Source: Deltaproteobacteria bacterium
Lineage (GTDB): Bacteria > Desulfobacterota > Desulfobacteria > Desulfobacterales > JAFDCJ01
Reading direction: 5' to 3'
DNA length: 7,282 nucleotides
Assembly: GCA_019310665.1 (NCBI GenBank)
Contig: JAFDDW010000082.1
Location: 1-7,282, forward strand
Shown: piece by piece, positions 5,785-7,282 of the stretch
Position numbering within the stretch: the first letter of the stretch is position 1
Layout of the letters: every line of letters begins with the position of its first letter
The notes under the pieces: model-generated
What the model was told of the DNA's origin: nothing
Database searches by the model: none
The model's input: the letters and a program-made list of their open reading frames with translations, nothing else
Translations under genes and position numbers: made by a program

Positions 5785-6042
5785 ATGAGGACGCTATCTT
5801 TATCCGAAGCTAAAATGAAACTTAGCGAGCTGATTGACAGAGTGCATTCAACTGATGAAGAGGTCGTCATTACAAAAAACGGCCGCCCTGCCGCAGTATT
5901 GATCAGCCCCGATGAGTTTGAAAGCTGGAAAGAAACAATTACGATAAAATCCGACAGCGATCTTATGGGGGAAATTGAAAAAGGGATTCAAGCTTTAAAA
6001 AAGGATAGCAAGCTGTATACCCTGGAAGAGTTGTTCGAGTAA
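5785..6042 (+). CDS. Phd/YefM-family antitoxin
   Basis: An 85-residue antitoxin paired with the RelE/ParE-type toxin that follows. Residues 1-48 carry the Phd/YefM pattern: LSLSEAKMKLSELIDRV, then EVVITKNGRPAAVLISPDEFE, which forms the dimeric DNA-binding part. Residues 52-85 are charged and helical (IEKGIQALKKDSKLYTLEEL) and should wrap the toxin. GGAG at 5773-5776 with eight-base spacing and the consensus promoter upstream fix the start. Only three bases separate its TAA from the toxin ATG, so the two are co-transcribed and probably translationally coupled. It differs clearly in sequence from the VapB-like antitoxin at 854 and has a different operator, so cross-regulation is unlikely. Confidence 0.92.
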   Translation: MRTLSLSEAKMKLSELIDRVHSTDEEVVITKNGRPAAVLISPDEFESWKETITIKSDSDLMGEIEKGIQALKKDSKLYTLEELFE

Positions 6043-6045
6043 AAA

Positions 6046-6345
6046 ATGGCTCCGAGACAACCAAAAAAAAATAGGCTCCGGGTTCCCGATCATATTGTCG
6101 CCTTAATCCGTAAATCACACCCTGAAATTAAAAGGAAAATCAGGGCGGGTTTGGAATATATTCAAAAAGAACCCCATGTGGGTAAATCCCTCAAGGACGA
6201 ACTCGAAGGCCTAAAAAGTTATCGCCTCAGTCGTTTTAGAATAATCTATCGAATTTCAACTGAAAACATCATTGATATAGTGGCAATAGGACCGCGCACA
6301 ACCATATATGAAGAGACTTTCAGAATGATTAAAAGAACCGGCTAA
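6046..6345 (+). CDS. relE: RelE/ParE-family toxin (putative mRNA interferase)
   Basis: A 99-residue basic protein with the RelE/ParE fold. N-terminal helices (about 13-42, VPDHIVALIRKSHPEIKRKI) are followed by the core GKSLKDELEGLKSYRLSRFRIIYRI (in two parts, 46-57 and 58-70) and a final strand IIDIVAIGPRTTIYEE (75-90). Basic residues K47, K50, R60, R63 and R65, plus R84 and Y88 near the C-terminus, lie where RelE-type ribosome-dependent mRNA endonucleases carry catalytic residues. That leans towards RelE over the gyrase-poisoning ParE, but the distinction is not secure. The gene starts three bases after the antitoxin stop. It ends 27 bases before the stop of the convergent lyase gene, with no strong terminator between them. 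Confidence 0.88.
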   Translation: MAPRQPKKNRLRVPDHIVALIRKSHPEIKRKIRAGLEYIQKEPHVGKSLKDELEGLKSYRLSRFRIIYRISTENIIDIVAIGPRTTIYEETFRMIKRTG

Positions 6346-6372
6346 CGGGCAAACCGGCCAACCTTTATTCAC

Positions 6373-7282
6373 TTACTTCAATTCACCCACACTTTTTTCC
6401 ACCGCCGCCAGGATCTTTCCACTGCGAATCAGGTCTTTCATCGCCATGATGTCATTGGATAAAATGCGGTCTTTTTCCAGGGGGGGAATCGTCTGGCGAA
6501 TGACCTGATAGGCTTTCAGGGTGCCTTCACCGGGCTTGAGATTGGTAAAAAGATCCAGGGCCTGGGCGCCGCATAAGAGCTCGATGGCGATCACATTTTC
6601 CGCATTCATAATAATTTCCCGGCACTGGCGGGCTGCAATGGTTCCCATGGAAACATGGTCCTCCTTATTGGCCGAGGTGGGAATGGAATCCACGCAGGCG
6701 GGATGGCAAAGGACCTTATTTTCCGACACAAGGGCAGCCGCCGTGTACTGGGCGATCATAAACCCCGAGTTCAGACCGCCGTCACTGACTAAAAAGGCCG
6801 GCAGTCCGCTCAGCTTCGGATTCACCAGCCGTTCAATCCGCCGTTCGGATATATTGGCCAGCTCGGCAACGGCCATGCTGAGAAAATCAAGGGCCAGGGC
6901 CACCGGTTGTCCATGGAAGTTGCCTCCCAGCAAAAAGTCCTGAGATTCGGAAAAAATAAGCGGATTGTTGGTCGATGAGTTCATTTCAGTTTCAATCACC
7001 CGCCGGCAATAGTTGATGGCATCTTTGGTTGCACCGTGCACCTGGGGGGAACAACGCAGGGTGTAGGCATCCTGAACGCGACCGCAGTCCTTGTGGGAGG
7101 TAATAATTTCACTATTTTGAATAATTCGCTCCATGTTGTCGGCAGCAGACGCCTGGCCCGGATGGGGCCTAATCTCATGAATTCTTTTATCAAACTCGGT
7201 ACGGCTTCCCATAAGGACTTCGAGGCTCATGGCGGCTGCAATGTCGGTCATCATGGATAGTGTAACGGCACTATCTACTGCA
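6373..7282 (-). CDS. hutH: Histidine ammonia-lyase (HutH/PAL superfamily), C-terminal ~60%, 5' end beyond right edge
   Basis: About 302 residues of an aromatic amino acid lyase; HutH removes ammonia from L-histidine to give urocanate. Counting from the Met at 7252-7254: RPHPGQ (29-34), Q61-x-x-Y64-x-x-R67 in QDAYTLR, F113 in GNFHGQP, and E198 in SANKEDHVSMG. From memory of Pseudomonas putida HutH (Q277, Y280, R283, F329, E414), the spacings match exactly with an offset of 216. The protein would be about 509 residues, as is usual, with every visible active-site residue kept. The frame stays open nine codons further to the edge, so that Met is internal. The ASG triad that forms the MIO cofactor and the selectivity residue of the N-terminal part lie outside the window. 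One oddity is Lys197 where HutH usually has Gln (SANQEDHVSMG as I remember it). Tyrosine lyase, aminomutase or ergothionase activity remains possible. Confidence 0.88.
   Translation of the reverse strand, partial: AVDSAVTLSMMTDIAAAMSLEVLMGSRTEFDKRIHEIRPHPGQASAADNMERIIQNSEIITSHKDCGRVQDAYTLRCSPQVHGATKDAINYCRRVIETEMNSSTNNPLIFSESQDFLLGGNFHGQPVALALDFLSMAVAELANISERRIERLVNPKLSGLPAFLVSDGGLNSGFMIAQYTAAALVSENKVLCHPACVDSIPTSANKEDHVSMGTIAARQCREIIMNAENVIAIELLCGAQALDLFTNLKPGEGTLKAYQVIRQTIPPLEKDRILSNDIMAMKDLIRSGKILAAVEKSVGELK

Noticed and set aside
6335..6372. Bidirectional terminator between the toxin and lyase genes
   Set aside because: The AACCGGC copies are mostly direct repeats; only a 4-bp CCGG stem can form and no proper T-tract follows.

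Overview
This window looks like an anaerobic bacterial chromosome segment, most plausibly from a Desulfobacterota-type (deltaproteobacterial) or similar anaerobe. That assignment is inference. It rests on a tungsten-type aldehyde:ferredoxin oxidoreductase (AOR) homologue, a non-pyrrolysine MttB-family methyltransferase, a histidine ammonia-lyase homologue, two type II toxin-antitoxin (TA) modules and long AT-rich hairpin repeats. No rRNA, tRNA or CRISPR array was seen.

Layout. 1-122: acidic C-terminal tail of an unidentified plus-strand protein. 148-780: minus-strand remnant of an AAA/DUF4143-type ATPase that has lost its ATPase half. 797-1479: a complete Phd-type antitoxin/PIN toxin (VapBC-like) operon whose promoter contains two copies of a small palindrome. 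1577-1819: the first ~50 residues of a nucleotidyltransferase-like gene, cut off by a junction with the 3' end of the next gene. 1742-3181 (minus): MttB-family methyltransferase. 3213-3360: large AT-rich imperfect inverted repeat. 3431-5314 (minus): AOR-family oxidoreductase. 5315-5784: 470-base non-coding stretch holding the likely AOR promoter with repeated CACAGCG boxes, a structured repeat-like segment, and a consensus promoter/operator for the next module. 5785-6345 (plus): Phd/YefM antitoxin plus RelE/ParE toxin. 6373-7282 (minus): C-terminal 60% of a HutH-family lyase running off the right edge.

How it fits together. The three catabolic genes are all on the minus strand in the order hutH-like, AOR, MttB-like. 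They may be one catabolic neighbourhood (an amine or amino-acid derivative giving C1 units or aldehydes), but the link is only positional. AOR has its own likely promoter, and a TA module in the opposite orientation separates it from the lyase. The plus-strand material (two TA operons and gene fragments) has the character of accessory DNA, with truncated genes marking at least two probable rearrangement points (about 780 and 1735). No clearly new system is demonstrated. The strongest leads are the non-coding elements at 3213-3360 and 5376-5665, the promoter-operator architectures of the two TA operons, and the lyase/AOR/methyltransferase grouping.
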